A DNA stretch of 64,000 bases from Solidesulfovibrio carbinolicus (GTDB taxonomy: Bacteria; Desulfobacterota; Desulfovibrionia; Desulfovibrionales; Desulfovibrionaceae), in the NCBI RefSeq assembly GCF_004135975.1, contig NZ_CP026538.1:4460867-4524866 (forward strand), given 5' to 3'. This document shows positions 42,986 through 52,198 of this stretch, piece by piece (position 1 is the stretch's first letter; each line of letters starts with the position of its first letter). The notes under the pieces are model-generated. The model did no database searches. It was not told the DNA's origin and saw only the letters and a list, made by a program, of their open reading frames with translations. Both the position numbers and the translations under genes were made by a program.

Positions 42986-43116
42986 AACTACAGTCTATAT
43001 CTTCAAACATCAAAAATCAAGATCATTTATACCCAGTCATATATTGCTCAAATATCAGTACATTACATCGAATACTTATTAAGATGCGTTGCGCCGCATC
43101 AAGGAGGCTTTCGACC

Positions 43117-43341
43117 ATGAGTAAAGCCCAACAAGCCCTCTCCCAACTCATCGCCGACCTCGACGCCGGCATCGCACCGAAACCCATCCGGTGCACGACC
43201 TTGACGCCCCGCGAGGACGGCTCTTTCCTGCGCCGCGTCCTGGCCGGCGACGGCAGCGTCCTGGCCGAGGACATCGTCACGCCCGGGCAGTCCATCCCCC
43301 ATCCCCATCCCGAAATCCTGCGCGCCATCGCCGCGCCGTAA
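43117..43341 (+). CDS. small hypothetical protein
   Basis: This 74-residue soluble protein starts MSKAQQALSQLIADLDAG and ends PGQSIPHPHPEILRAIAAP. AAGGAGG before the ATG gives a very good start. The upstream promoter region belongs to the AT-rich island, and a small GATGCG...CGCATC hairpin (43083-43100) sits just before the ribosome site and could limit access to it. Family not recognised. Confidence 0.65.
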   Translation: MSKAQQALSQLIADLDAGIAPKPIRCTTLTPREDGSFLRRVLAGDGSVLAEDIVTPGQSIPHPHPEILRAIAAP

Positions 43342-43426
43342 CACCCCCCGCGCCGGGACAGCTCCGTGCCCTGTCGGCCCGCCTCCCCGCGTCCGCTGCG
43401 CTGCCGCTCAACGCGCCTCATTTCCC

Positions 43427-43969
43427 CTATTCCGAAATCTTCAGCCGCATCGCCACCCGATTTCGCAACCCCCGCTCCTGCTCTTCGCGCAGTATCTCCG
43501 CAATCGCCTGCGGCATGTCCGCCTCGCCGACAACGCCAAAACCCAGTTTGGCGTAGAACGGGGCATTCCAGGCAATATCCGAGAAGGTCGTCAGATAGCA
43601 TTCCGCAAATCCGCGCTCGTGCATTGCCTGCATGGCGTGGCGGATCAACGCCGTTCCCAGGCCTTGCCGGCCGTGGTCAGGATGCACGTCCACCTGGGCT
43701 AGCAGGGCCAGGCCGTCGACCGCTTGCACAAGGATATACCCAACAGGCGATCCGCCAGCATCGACAGCCACCCACAGCATGTCCTGCGCTTGCGCATCTA
43801 GCAAAACGTCCATGGGCACCTTGTCCGAAAGAATATGTTCCGGCAGGTAATCGTCAGGAAAAAGCTTCGCCGCCGCGAGCTCGATGGCGTTCAACAAGGG
43901 CAGATGCCGCGACTCGGCCGGGATGATGGCGTATCCCGCCGGCACGATTTTGGAACATTCGCTTTTCAT
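43427..43969 (-). CDS. GNAT-family N-acetyltransferase
   Basis: This 180-residue enzyme has the acetyl-CoA-binding motif A (LLAQVDVHPDHGRQGLGTALIRHAMQAMHERG; QGLGTAL matches Q/RxxGxG/A) and motif B (NAPFYAKLGFGVVGE). It should transfer an acetyl group from acetyl-CoA to an amine; the acceptor is unknown. I chose the ATG at 43969 because the fold starts soon after it; the frame extends to 44080 with an Arg-rich, unlikely N-terminus. Confidence 0.85.
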   Translation of the reverse strand: MKSECSKIVPAGYAIIPAESRHLPLLNAIELAAAKLFPDDYLPEHILSDKVPMDVLLDAQAQDMLWVAVDAGGSPVGYILVQAVDGLALLAQVDVHPDHGRQGLGTALIRHAMQAMHERGFAECYLTTFSDIAWNAPFYAKLGFGVVGEADMPQAIAEILREEQERGLRNRVAMRLKISE

Positions 43970-44430
43970 GGCGCAGCCTGCTTCGTGATAGCTTTCGCCA
44001 AACACGGTTTTTCTGGGGAGTTCGAGAAGGAAGCGCGCGGCGAGGCGGCGAGAGCCGCCCGCTCTCTGGAATGTGGACAAATCCTTTAGTCGAAAGAGAG
44101 GGCCCGCTTTCCGGCTCGGAGAGTAGCCGGCTTATGGACAGCTGGAAAGGCTCTCGGACAGGCCTCGGACGGGGCGGCCAAACGCTTCAAAGCTGACGAA
44201 AAGGCCATCGGCCGACGCCTAGGACCTATGACAAGACAAACCACTGGAATATTTTAACATATACAATTTACTCAATATGTTGTTTGCCATGTCCTTTTGC
44301 TTAAGAAATGGACTTGGAATAAGGCCCAGGCAAGGCCAGGACGCTGCGCTCCAGGACCAGCCATGGCGTTTGCGCCCCGGGTCCGGCCATGATAGCCAAC
44401 ACGGCGAAATCGACCCCCCTTCGAGGTCCC
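43970..44430 (+). other. gap upstream of the LpxL-like gene
   Basis: I see no gene here. An AT-rich pocket at 44245-44285 holds an inverted repeat AACATAT (44256-44262) / ATATGTT (44275-44281) with a TACAAT that could be a -10 box. It may be an operator-promoter for the acyltransferase gene. Confidence 0.45.
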
Positions 44431-45396
44431 ATGCGAGCCGTCCGCGACGCCCTGGTGTGGTGCTACTGGCATCCCTTCAAGCGACTGATCCAGGCCCTGC
44501 CCCTGCCGCGCGCCCTGGCCCTGGCCCGGGGGCTGGGGAGCCTGCTTGGCCGCGTGCCCAACGCCCGGCTGCACGGCATGGCCGAGGCGGCCCGTCTCGT
44601 TCCCGGCGTTCCGGCCGATCCGGCCGCCCGCCTGGCCCTGGCCCGGGAGGCCTTGCGCCAGTTCTGCCAGACCGACCTCGAAGTGCTCTACTTCCCCAGA
44701 CTCACCCCGGCCATAACGGCCGCCCACGTGCGCATAGAAGGCCGCCAGCGCCTGGACGCCGCCTTGACCCAGGGACGCGGCGTCATGCTCGCCTTTGGCC
44801 ACTACGGGGCCAATCAGATGGTCATGCCCGCCGTGGGCCACGCCGGCTACCGCATGTGCCAGCTCTCGGCCCCGGCCACGAAGCTCAATGAAAAACTGCC
44901 CGAGGCCCGAAGCGCCGCCGTGCGCCGCACCCGGGAACTGCGCTGGGCCCACGAACAGACCCTGCCCGTGACCCATATCGACGTGTTCGGCAGCCTCAAG
45001 GGCGCGTTCACCTGCCTGCGCGGCGGCCATGTCCTGGGCGTGGCCATGGACGGCGGCGGCGGCGAGAAACGCGCAGCCGTGCCGTTTCTGGGCCGCCAGG
45101 CTCTTTTTTCCCTGGGGCCGATGCTGCTCGCCGCCAAGACCGGCTGCGCCGTGCTGCCCTGCTTCATGGAGCGCGCCCCGTCCGGCAGCCTCACCCTGCG
45201 CATCGAGGACGCGCTCCCACTGGTCGCCCCCGGCGATAACGGCGCGTTGGCCGAGGACGCGGCCCGGGCCAACACCGCCGCCTTTGCCGCTCGCTTAAGC
45301 GCCGCCGTTATCGCCCAGCCCAGCCATTACCTCTACTTCCTGGCCTTTCGCCAACACATGGCCGCAGCCGGGCACGAGCCTTTTTTCCTGGAATAA
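44431..45396 (+). CDS. LpxL/HtrB-like lysophospholipid acyltransferase family protein
   Basis: This 321-residue protein resembles lipid A late acyltransferases: VMLAFGHYGANQMVMPAV stands where LpxL has its HX4(D/E) site, followed by GGHVLGVAMDGGGGEKRAAVPFLGRQALFSLGPMLLAAKTGCAVLP. The acidic residue of HX4(D/E) is replaced by Gln (HYGANQ), so activity or chemistry may differ. GAGG before the ATG at 44431 supports that start over 44389. A hairpin separates it from the PP-loop gene. Confidence 0.8.
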   Translation: MRAVRDALVWCYWHPFKRLIQALPLPRALALARGLGSLLGRVPNARLHGMAEAARLVPGVPADPAARLALAREALRQFCQTDLEVLYFPRLTPAITAAHVRIEGRQRLDAALTQGRGVMLAFGHYGANQMVMPAVGHAGYRMCQLSAPATKLNEKLPEARSAAVRRTRELRWAHEQTLPVTHIDVFGSLKGAFTCLRGGHVLGVAMDGGGGEKRAAVPFLGRQALFSLGPMLLAAKTGCAVLPCFMERAPSGSLTLRIEDALPLVAPGDNGALAEDAARANTAAFAARLSAAVIAQPSHYLYFLAFRQHMAAAGHEPFFLE

Positions 45397-45424
45397 AACG
45401 CCGGAGCCGGGTTATGACGGCCTT

Positions 45425-45447
45425 GCCGCCGGACAACCTCCGGCGGC
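45425..45447 (+). terminator. 9-bp hairpin after the LpxL-like gene
   Basis: GCCGCCGGA and TCCGGCGGC enclose CAACC, 28 nt after the stop. There is no T-run. Confidence 0.5.
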
Positions 45448-45474
45448 CCATCCCACCGCCAAGGACCGACACCC

Positions 45475-46287
45475 ATGGACCACGCCCTGCTCGATCTGCC
45501 CCTTGATGACAAAATCGCCCTGTCCAAGCGCGTGCTGGCCGGTGCCATGGACCGCTTCGGCCACGCCTTCTGGATCGCCTGGACCGGGGCCAAGGACAGC
45601 ACGCTGACCCTGTGGCTGGCCCGGGAACTGTGCCGCGAGACCGGCCGGACCATGCCGCGGGTGCTCACCATCGACGAAGGCGACCCGTTCCCGGAAATCC
45701 TCGATTTCCAAAAGCGCCTGACCGCCGAATGGGGCCTGGACGTCCATCTGGCCGCCAACCACGAGATTCTTGACCGCAAGCCGGCCATCGGCGACTACAT
45801 CGACCTGTCCGGCCTGTCCCAGGCCGTGCGCGACGAAGCGGCCCGCACCGGATTCACCGGCCCCGGGTTCCCCTTTGACCCGGAATCGCCGCTCGGCAAC
45901 CAACTCATGAAGGTGCTGCCCATGAACACCTTTTTGCGCGAAAACGGCGTGGCCGCCCTGGCCACGGCCATCCGCTGGGACGAGCATCCGGCCCGGGAAG
46001 GCGAACTCTACGAAAGCCCGCGCGAAGAGCCGCCGCATCTGCGCGTCCACCCCATCCTGCACATGCGCGAGGCCGACGTCTGGGCCATTACGCGCGGCCA
46101 GGGCCTGCCCCACTGCTCCCTCTACGCCAAGGGCTACCGCAGCCTCGGGACCCTTAGCGGAACCGTCCGCAAAAGCGATCTGCCGGCCTGGGAACAGGAC
46201 CTGGACGACCGCAGCGGCGAACGGGCCGGGCGCGACCAGGACAAGGAAGACGCCATGGAGCAGCTGCGCGCCCTGGGCTATATGTAA
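45475..46287 (+). CDS. PP-loop phosphoadenylylsulfate reductase/CysD-like protein
   Basis: This 270-residue protein has the ATP-pyrophosphatase loop WTGAKDSTLTLW (about 35-46) and the later motifs RVHPILHMREADVW and LYAKGYRSLGTLSG of the PAPS reductase / ATP sulfurylase small subunit superfamily. It probably handles an adenylyl-sulfate or another ATP-activated substrate in the cytoplasm. The CysN partner is absent and the classical PAPS-reductase ECGLH tail is missing, so the precise reaction is open. It is followed 56 nt later by a membrane protein gene. Confidence 0.82.
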   Translation: MDHALLDLPLDDKIALSKRVLAGAMDRFGHAFWIAWTGAKDSTLTLWLARELCRETGRTMPRVLTIDEGDPFPEILDFQKRLTAEWGLDVHLAANHEILDRKPAIGDYIDLSGLSQAVRDEAARTGFTGPGFPFDPESPLGNQLMKVLPMNTFLRENGVAALATAIRWDEHPAREGELYESPREEPPHLRVHPILHMREADVWAITRGQGLPHCSLYAKGYRSLGTLSGTVRKSDLPAWEQDLDDRSGERAGRDQDKEDAMEQLRALGYM

Positions 46288-46343
46288 CGCCGCCTTTGTC
46301 CGCCCTTGCCAGACGGCAGCGGCAGGGCGATACTGCGCCCAAC

Positions 46344-48428
46344 ATGACCCGAAACACTCTCGTCTCCCTGGCCGTGGCCGGCTGTCTGCTGGCCGCTGCC
46401 GTGGCTCTGGGCCACTGGCGTGAACCGCTTGTGGCGGCCGCCGCCCTGCCCATGCTGACCATGCTGCTCTTCCGTCGCCGCCCGGCCCCGAGCCCCGGCC
46501 CGGACGCGCCATTTATCCGGGGCTGCCTCGTCTACGCCGTACTGGCCGCCGCCCTGGCCGGTTGGGATGTGCTCATCCAGACGCGGCTGCCCGAACTTCT
46601 CTCACCGCTTGCCGCCAACGCCCTGGAAGGCCGCGAAGCCCTCAAGGGCTGGCTTGTGGCCCGGGGAGCCGACATCTACCCCGGGGCCAGCCCGCCCTGG
46701 CCGCGCCTCGTCACGCTCTACCCGCCGCTTTTCTACCTCGCGGCGGCGGCGATGGCCCCTTTTGCCGCAGCGCCGCTTTTGGCCGGCAAACTGGCCGCCC
46801 TGGCCGGCGGAGCGGCCATCCTGCTCGCGCTCTTTTTCCTGGGCCGCCGGCTGGACGGCAAGACCTTGGGCCCCCTTGGCGGCGCGTTGACCGGCCTTTT
46901 GGCGGCCCTTGCCGCCTTTGCCCAGCCGGAAATGGGCAACGCCTTTGTCTGCAAGCCCGACACCCTGGCCGTGGGCAGCCTGCTGGCCGCCGTAGCCGTG
47001 TTCGAGGCCGCCCGTCGGCGCGGCAACACGCGGCTTTTCGCGGCAAGCGGCCTGCTCATGGCCCTGGCCTGCCTGGGCAAGCAGCAAATGTGGCCTCTCG
47101 CCGGGGCATACGCCGCCTTGCTGTTCGTCTTTCGCCTTTCACGCCGGGAGCGGCTCTCCGCCCTGGCCGGGCTGGCCGGCGGCGGCGCGGTCCTGGGACT
47201 GGCCTGCCTGGCCTGGTTCGGCCCGGGGATATGGGCGCAGACCGTGCTGTTCCCCAAGGCCATGACCGGCCTGGCCGCCGACAACAGCCACGGCGTGGCC
47301 TTGACCCGTCTGCGCGACTTCGCCGCCGGCCACGGACCGCTGCTGGCCGCCTACGCCGGCTGGCTGGCCCTGTGCGCCGTGCGGCGTCGCCTGCCGCTGC
47401 CCGACGCCCTGCTGCTGGCCTTTGTCCCTTTTTTGTGGCGCACGCTCATGTGGGGCGGGGCAGACACCAACCACCTGCTGCTGCCCGCGACCCTGTGCGC
47501 CCTGGGCGCGGCCCGGCTGGCCGGCTATCTGGCCGGGCGCGGCCCGGTGGCCCGAGGACTGGCCGCCCTAGCCCTGGCCGGCTGCGTGCCGTCCCTCATC
47601 ACCCTGCACGCCCCATCCGCCCTCCCGCTCGTCCCGCGCCAGCAGGCCGTGGCCGAAGCCGCCGCAGCCCGGACCATCGTCTCCGACATCCAGGGCCCGC
47701 TGCTGGCCGACGCCGAAGGGGCGTTCCTTTTTGCCGGGACGCCGGCCTACGGCAAGTTGTGGCTGTATGACGCTTTCGAAACCGATATGTATGACAGGCT
47801 GGGGCTTGCGCCCATGGCCGATTCGCCCATGGCGGCGGCGGTGCGCGGCCGGCTGGCCGCCCGGTTCGTGGATTCCCGGGCCTTTGTCAGCCGCAAGCTG
47901 CTGGGTCTCGTCGCGCTGTATTACGAACCGGCCGAGTCCGCCGGGCTGTACACGTTCTACCGCCCCCGGCCCGAAACCGGGCTTATCGCCATGCCGGCGG
48001 CCGACCGGGTGGAGCGGACCGACGGCGGCTACACGGCGGCCGTGACCGAAGCCCGGGGCGTGCGACAATGGGGGAGCTACATCCAGGCCGAGGACCCGGC
48101 CCTGGGCATGACCCTGACTTACGGCGTGACCGGTCCGGCGGCGGTGGACGGATCGGTGTCGTATTGTCCGCGCCTGACCGGGCCGGACCAGACGCTGACG
48201 GTGACGGCGGTGGCGGCCGACGGCCGTGAGCTTGGCCGGGCCGTGCATAAGCAAGGCGATTTCCCCGAGCGCGGGGAAGGCTTCGACAACCGGACGCGGC
48301 TGACGTTCCCGGTCGGCGGCGAGGGGTTTTCCGTGCGGTTTACGGCCACCGGGGGGGGCCAACTGTGGCTGGACGCCGACAACCCGCTGGTGATCGGGGC
48401 CACGGCGGCGGACGCGGGAAAGCCGTAA
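46344..48428 (+). CDS. polytopic membrane protein, GT-C / glycosyltransferase 39-like
   Basis: This 694-residue protein has about ten hydrophobic helices in its first 430 residues, with a first extracytoplasmic loop ending YPGASPPWPRLVTLYPPLFYLAAA, the pattern of PMT/ArnT-type GT-C enzymes that use lipid-linked sugars. The last 250 residues are soluble and beta-rich and would lie outside the membrane. I chose the ATG at 46344, just before the first helix. Donor and acceptor are unknown. Confidence 0.72.
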   Translation: MTRNTLVSLAVAGCLLAAAVALGHWREPLVAAAALPMLTMLLFRRRPAPSPGPDAPFIRGCLVYAVLAAALAGWDVLIQTRLPELLSPLAANALEGREALKGWLVARGADIYPGASPPWPRLVTLYPPLFYLAAAAMAPFAAAPLLAGKLAALAGGAAILLALFFLGRRLDGKTLGPLGGALTGLLAALAAFAQPEMGNAFVCKPDTLAVGSLLAAVAVFEAARRRGNTRLFAASGLLMALACLGKQQMWPLAGAYAALLFVFRLSRRERLSALAGLAGGGAVLGLACLAWFGPGIWAQTVLFPKAMTGLAADNSHGVALTRLRDFAAGHGPLLAAYAGWLALCAVRRRLPLPDALLLAFVPFLWRTLMWGGADTNHLLLPATLCALGAARLAGYLAGRGPVARGLAALALAGCVPSLITLHAPSALPLVPRQQAVAEAAAARTIVSDIQGPLLADAEGAFLFAGTPAYGKLWLYDAFETDMYDRLGLAPMADSPMAAAVRGRLAARFVDSRAFVSRKLLGLVALYYEPAESAGLYTFYRPRPETGLIAMPAADRVERTDGGYTAAVTEARGVRQWGSYIQAEDPALGMTLTYGVTGPAAVDGSVSYCPRLTGPDQTLTVTAVAADGRELGRAVHKQGDFPERGEGFDNRTRLTFPVGGEGFSVRFTATGGGQLWLDADNPLVIGATAADAGKP

Positions 48429-48458
48429 GTTGCAGCGCGATGGCGTTGGACGCAAAAA

Positions 48459-48480
48459 GGGGTTGCCGAGGCAACCCCTG
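48459..48480 (-). terminator. hairpin between convergent genes
   Basis: AGGGGTTGCC and GGCAACCCCT enclose GA. TTTTT follows on the minus strand, so it best terminates minus-strand transcripts; on the plus strand it follows the stop of 46344 by 30 nt but has A-rich DNA after it. Confidence 0.65.
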
Positions 48481-48763
48481 AAAAAACCAGAACCAAATTT
48501 TATTATATCGCCAGCCAGAAGAGGGAGTCGGAAGAGCGGCCGGCGGCCTCATTGCTGAAGCCGGGCGTTGCCGTGGTCGGTGTTTGCTTTGCCGACAACG
48601 ACCCCGGACGCCGGACATAACCTCTTAAAAATCCAGAACCAACTTTTTTCTTTCCACTCGACAGAAAAGCCGTCGGAAGAACGGCGCATAGCCCTTTTCT
48701 GCCGAACGAACATTCGCTTCGTCGCCTACGTTCGTCACCAGCGTCCCCAGTTAACCCCCTTTC

Positions 48764-48807
48764 GGGGGGTCCGGGGGCCTCAGGCCCCCGGCCGCCGGAG
48801 GCATCTT
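48764..48807 (-). repeat. two-hairpin 3' element, copy A6
   Basis: On the minus strand, 38 nt after the topA stop: AAGATGCCTCCGGCGGCC, the CCGGGGGCC/GGCCCCCGG hairpin, then CCCCC-CGAA-AGGGGG. Confidence 0.88.
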
Positions 48808-48845
48808 ACCCTCTTACTCTCTTCGTTTCCCTCTCACTCCACCCG

Positions 48846-51113
48846 CTATTCCTCGCCCTCTCCCTCGTCTTTCTTGCCGCCCACGGCGCGTTTGTAGCGG
48901 CAGCTTTTGCTGGGGCAGGTGATGAGTTCGCCGTCGCGGGTCTTTTTGCGCACGAGGATCTTGGAGTCGCATTGGGGGCAGGGTTCGTTCATGGGCCAGT
49001 CCCAGACGGCGAAATCGCACTGGGGGTAGGCGTCGCAGGCGTAGAACACCTTGCCGCGCTTGGAGCTTTTTTCGACCAGCGTGCCGGAACAGCCCTCCTT
49101 GGGGCAGGGGACGCCGGTGGACAGCGGCTTGGTGTATTTGCAGTCGGGCCAGCCGGTGCAGGCGATGAACCGGCTGCCGGTGCGGGATTTCTTGACCACC
49201 AGATCCTTGCCGCAGGTGGGGCAGGCCCCCACCGAGGCGACTTCCTCGGCCTTGCGCTCGCGGGGGATCACCGCGCCATCGGCGGCGCGGTCGAATTCCT
49301 TGGTGTTCTTGCAGTCGGGGTAGCCCGAGCAGCCCAGGAATTCGCCGGCCTTGCCGAAGCGGATGACCATGGGCTTGCCGCACAGCTCGCACTTGACGTC
49401 GGTCTCCTTGCCGGCCTTGACCTTGGCCATGTCCTTGGCCGCCTTGGCCAGGGTCGGATTGAAGTCCTCGGTGAAGTCCCGGAGCAGATGGACCCAGTCG
49501 GTGCGGCCGTCGGCCACGGCGTCGAGGGCCTCTTCCATGCCGGCGGTGAACCCGACGTCCATGATCTTGACGAAGTGTTCGGCGAGCAGATCCGAGACGG
49601 TTTCGCCGAGTTCGGAGGGCACGAAGTGCTTTTCCTCCAGCCGGGCGTAGTCGCGGTCGATGAGCGTGGAAATGATGGCGGCGTAGGTGGAGGGCCGGCC
49701 GATGCCTTTTTCTTCCAGCTCGCGCACCAGCGACGCTTCGGTGTAGCGCGGCGGCGGCTGGGTGAACTTCTGTTCCTTCTTGAGTTCGAGCAGCGTGAGT
49801 TCCTGGCCCGTGTCGAGCTTGGGCAAGGACTTGGCCTCGTCGCCGGCCTCCTGGCCGTAGACCTTGAGGTAGCCGGGGAAAATCAGGCGCTGGCCCTTGG
49901 CCTTGAACAGTCCCGGCCCGGCCGTGACGTCCACGGCCGTGTCCCAGAACCTCGCCTCGGCCATCTGGGAGGCGACGAAGCGTTCCCAGATGAGCTTGTA
50001 CAGGGAAAAGAGGTCCTTGGGCAGAAGCGTTTTGACGTCGGCCGGGGTGATGCGGACATCGATGGGCCGGATGGCTTCGTGGGCGTCCTGAGCGCCGGCC
50101 TTGGAGCGGAAATGGCGGGCCTTTTCCGGGTAGTAGTCCGGCCCCAGGGCCTCGGTGATGTATTCCCGGGCGGCGTCGCGGGCCTCGTCGGCGATGCGCG
50201 TGGAGTCGGTACGCATGTAGGTGATCAGGGCCACCGTGCCGCTGTCGCCGAGTTCCAGGCCCTCGTAGAGCTTCTGGGCCGCGCCCATGGTGCGCTTGGC
50301 CGAATAGCCCAGGCGCTGGTTGGCGGCCTGCTGCAGGGTCGAGGTGATAAAGGGCGGCGGCGGGGACTTCTTGCGTTCCTTTTCCGTCACGGCCGTGACC
50401 ACGAAGGGCTGGCCCGTGATGGCCGCCTCGGCGGCCAATGCCGCCTCGGCGCTGCCGATTTCGAGCTTCTTGCCCTGGTACTTGGCCAGCTCGGCCTCGA
50501 ACTCCGGGGGCGTGCCGGCGGCGAGCCGGGCCTTGAAATTCCAGTACTCCACCGGCACGAAGGCCCGGCGTTCCTTTTCGCGGTCCACGACCAGGCGCAA
50601 GGCCACGGACTGGACGCGGCCGGCCGAGATGCCGCTTTTGACCTTCTGCCACAGGATGGGCGAAACCTTGTAGCCCACCAGCCGGTCCAGGATGCGCCGG
50701 GCCTGCTGGGAGAGAAACAGCTTTTCGTTGATGTCGCGGGGATGGGAAAGCGCCTCGCGCACGGCTTTGGCCGTGATCTCGTTGAACTGGATGCGGTGCA
50801 CGGGCACGCCGGCGTCCTGGACGATCTGGGCCACGTGCCAGGCAATGGCTTCGCCTTCGCGGTCGGGGTCGGGGGCGAGATAGATGGTCGAAGCCGAGGC
50901 GGCGGCTTCCTTGAGTTTGGAAACCACCTTCTGCTTGCCCGGAATGATTTGATATTGCGGCGCGAAATCGTCTTTTTCATCCACACCCAGTTTCTTGGAG
51001 GGAAGATCACGCACATGACCGACGGAAGCTTCCACGGCATAGGCGTTGCCGAGAAACTTCTTGATGGTCTTTACCTTGGCCGGCGACTCGACGATGATAA
51101 GGTCCTTTCCCAT
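48846..51113 (-). CDS. topA: DNA topoisomerase I
   Basis: This 755-residue type IA topoisomerase relaxes negative supercoils. It has the Toprim start MGKDLIIVESPAKVKTIKKFLG, DPDREGEAIAWH, and the catalytic Tyr in ALITYMRTDSTRIADEA near 297. The C-terminus carries four Cys4 zinc ribbons (CELCGKPMVIRFGKAGEFLGC; CPTCGKDLVV; CPKEGCSGTLVEK; CPQCDSKILV). I chose the ATG at 51113 at the canonical TopA N-terminus over an ATG at 51146. It ends in the short acidic tail EGEGEE. It is divergent from era. Confidence 0.95.
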   Translation of the reverse strand: MGKDLIIVESPAKVKTIKKFLGNAYAVEASVGHVRDLPSKKLGVDEKDDFAPQYQIIPGKQKVVSKLKEAAASASTIYLAPDPDREGEAIAWHVAQIVQDAGVPVHRIQFNEITAKAVREALSHPRDINEKLFLSQQARRILDRLVGYKVSPILWQKVKSGISAGRVQSVALRLVVDREKERRAFVPVEYWNFKARLAAGTPPEFEAELAKYQGKKLEIGSAEAALAAEAAITGQPFVVTAVTEKERKKSPPPPFITSTLQQAANQRLGYSAKRTMGAAQKLYEGLELGDSGTVALITYMRTDSTRIADEARDAAREYITEALGPDYYPEKARHFRSKAGAQDAHEAIRPIDVRITPADVKTLLPKDLFSLYKLIWERFVASQMAEARFWDTAVDVTAGPGLFKAKGQRLIFPGYLKVYGQEAGDEAKSLPKLDTGQELTLLELKKEQKFTQPPPRYTEASLVRELEEKGIGRPSTYAAIISTLIDRDYARLEEKHFVPSELGETVSDLLAEHFVKIMDVGFTAGMEEALDAVADGRTDWVHLLRDFTEDFNPTLAKAAKDMAKVKAGKETDVKCELCGKPMVIRFGKAGEFLGCSGYPDCKNTKEFDRAADGAVIPRERKAEEVASVGACPTCGKDLVVKKSRTGSRFIACTGWPDCKYTKPLSTGVPCPKEGCSGTLVEKSSKRGKVFYACDAYPQCDFAVWDWPMNEPCPQCDSKILVRKKTRDGELITCPSKSCRYKRAVGGKKDEGEGEE

Positions 51114-51258
51114 GGCAGGCGTGCTATAGCCAGCCCGAGGGGGCAAGGCAAGGGTTGCCGTTTGCCTCGGGCCGCGATACTTGCCTATGAGGTTTTCGCG
51201 TATGACTTTTTAATAATGATGCACGGCGACGAAATGCACGTCCGCCTCGGAGCCTTCC

Positions 51259-52176
51259 TTGGAAAACGTTTCCCGCTTCGGCCATGTGGTCATGCTCGGC
51301 CCCACCAACGCCGGCAAATCCACCTTGCTTAACCGCCTCATCGGCCAGAAAATTTCCATCGTCTCGCCCAAGCCGCAGACCACCCGCAACTCGATTAGCG
51401 GCATCATCACCCAGGGCGACCTTCAGGCCGTGTTCCTGGACACCCCGGGCCTGCACCGCCAAAAGCGCGGCATCGCCCCGTTGTTGTTGCGTTCGGCCTA
51501 CGCTGCCCTGGGCCAGGCCGACGTGGTGCTGCTCATTCTCGACGCGGCCCAGTACGCCCGCCGCCTGGACGGCCTGGCCCCGGACCTGCGCCCCATCGTC
51601 AAGGCCGTGGGCGACGGCCGGCTGCCGGTGCTCATTGCCCTCAACAAGGCCGACGTGGTGCGCGAAAAGGCCCGGCTGCTGCCGGTGTTGGCCGCCGTGT
51701 CCGAAGCCTTGCCGGCGGCCGAGATCTTTCCCATAAGCGCGCTCACCGGCCTTGGCGTGGACGACCTCCTGACCGCGCTGCTGTCCCGGCTGCCCCAGGG
51801 CGCGCACCAGTTCGACCCGGACGAGGTGTCCACGGCCCCGGTGCGGTTTCTGGCCGCCGAAATCGTGCGCGAGAAGCTCTTTTTGGCCCTTGGCGAGGAA
51901 CTGCCCTATTCCACCGCCGTCACCATCGAGGATTGGGACGAGCAGTCCAAGCCCGGGCTGACGAAAATCCGCGCCGCCATCCATGTGGCGAGGGAAAGCC
52001 ACAAGCCCATGGTCATCGGCAAGGGCGGCGAACGCTTAAAGGACGTTGGCCAGAAAGCCCGGGCCGACATCGAGGAGATGCTGGGCGGGCAAGTCTTTTT
52101 GGAACTGTGGGTCAAGGTGCGGCCGGACTGGACCGACGACCGGGCCTTTTTGCGCGACCTGGGCCTTGGCCAGTAG
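51259..52176 (+). CDS. era: GTPase Era
   Basis: This 305-residue ribosome-assembly GTPase has G1 GPTNAGKST, the Era effector loop SPKPQTTRNSISGI, G3 DTPGLH, G4 NKAD and G5 SALTG, then the KH domain (VIGKGGERLKDVGQKARADIEEMLGG). Era binds 16S rRNA during 30S maturation. It starts with TTG; GGAG six bases upstream and the absence of any in-frame ATG support this. It is followed after 22 nt by a yggS-like gene. Confidence 0.93.
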   Translation: MENVSRFGHVVMLGPTNAGKSTLLNRLIGQKISIVSPKPQTTRNSISGIITQGDLQAVFLDTPGLHRQKRGIAPLLLRSAYAALGQADVVLLILDAAQYARRLDGLAPDLRPIVKAVGDGRLPVLIALNKADVVREKARLLPVLAAVSEALPAAEIFPISALTGLGVDDLLTALLSRLPQGAHQFDPDEVSTAPVRFLAAEIVREKLFLALGEELPYSTAVTIEDWDEQSKPGLTKIRAAIHVARESHKPMVIGKGGERLKDVGQKARADIEEMLGGQVFLELWVKVRPDWTDDRAFLRDLGLGQ

Positions 52177-52198
52177 CTTTTTGCCAGGAGCGGGACTT

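Larger units (their letters stand above)
48429..48845 (+). other. gap between the membrane protein and topA
   Basis: No gene is evident. It contains a 10-bp hairpin, a repeated CCAGAACCAA-T-rich word (near 48488 and 48630), a palindromic stretch around 48702-48735 (CGAACGAACATTCGCTTCG) and a class A 3' element. Confidence 0.6.
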
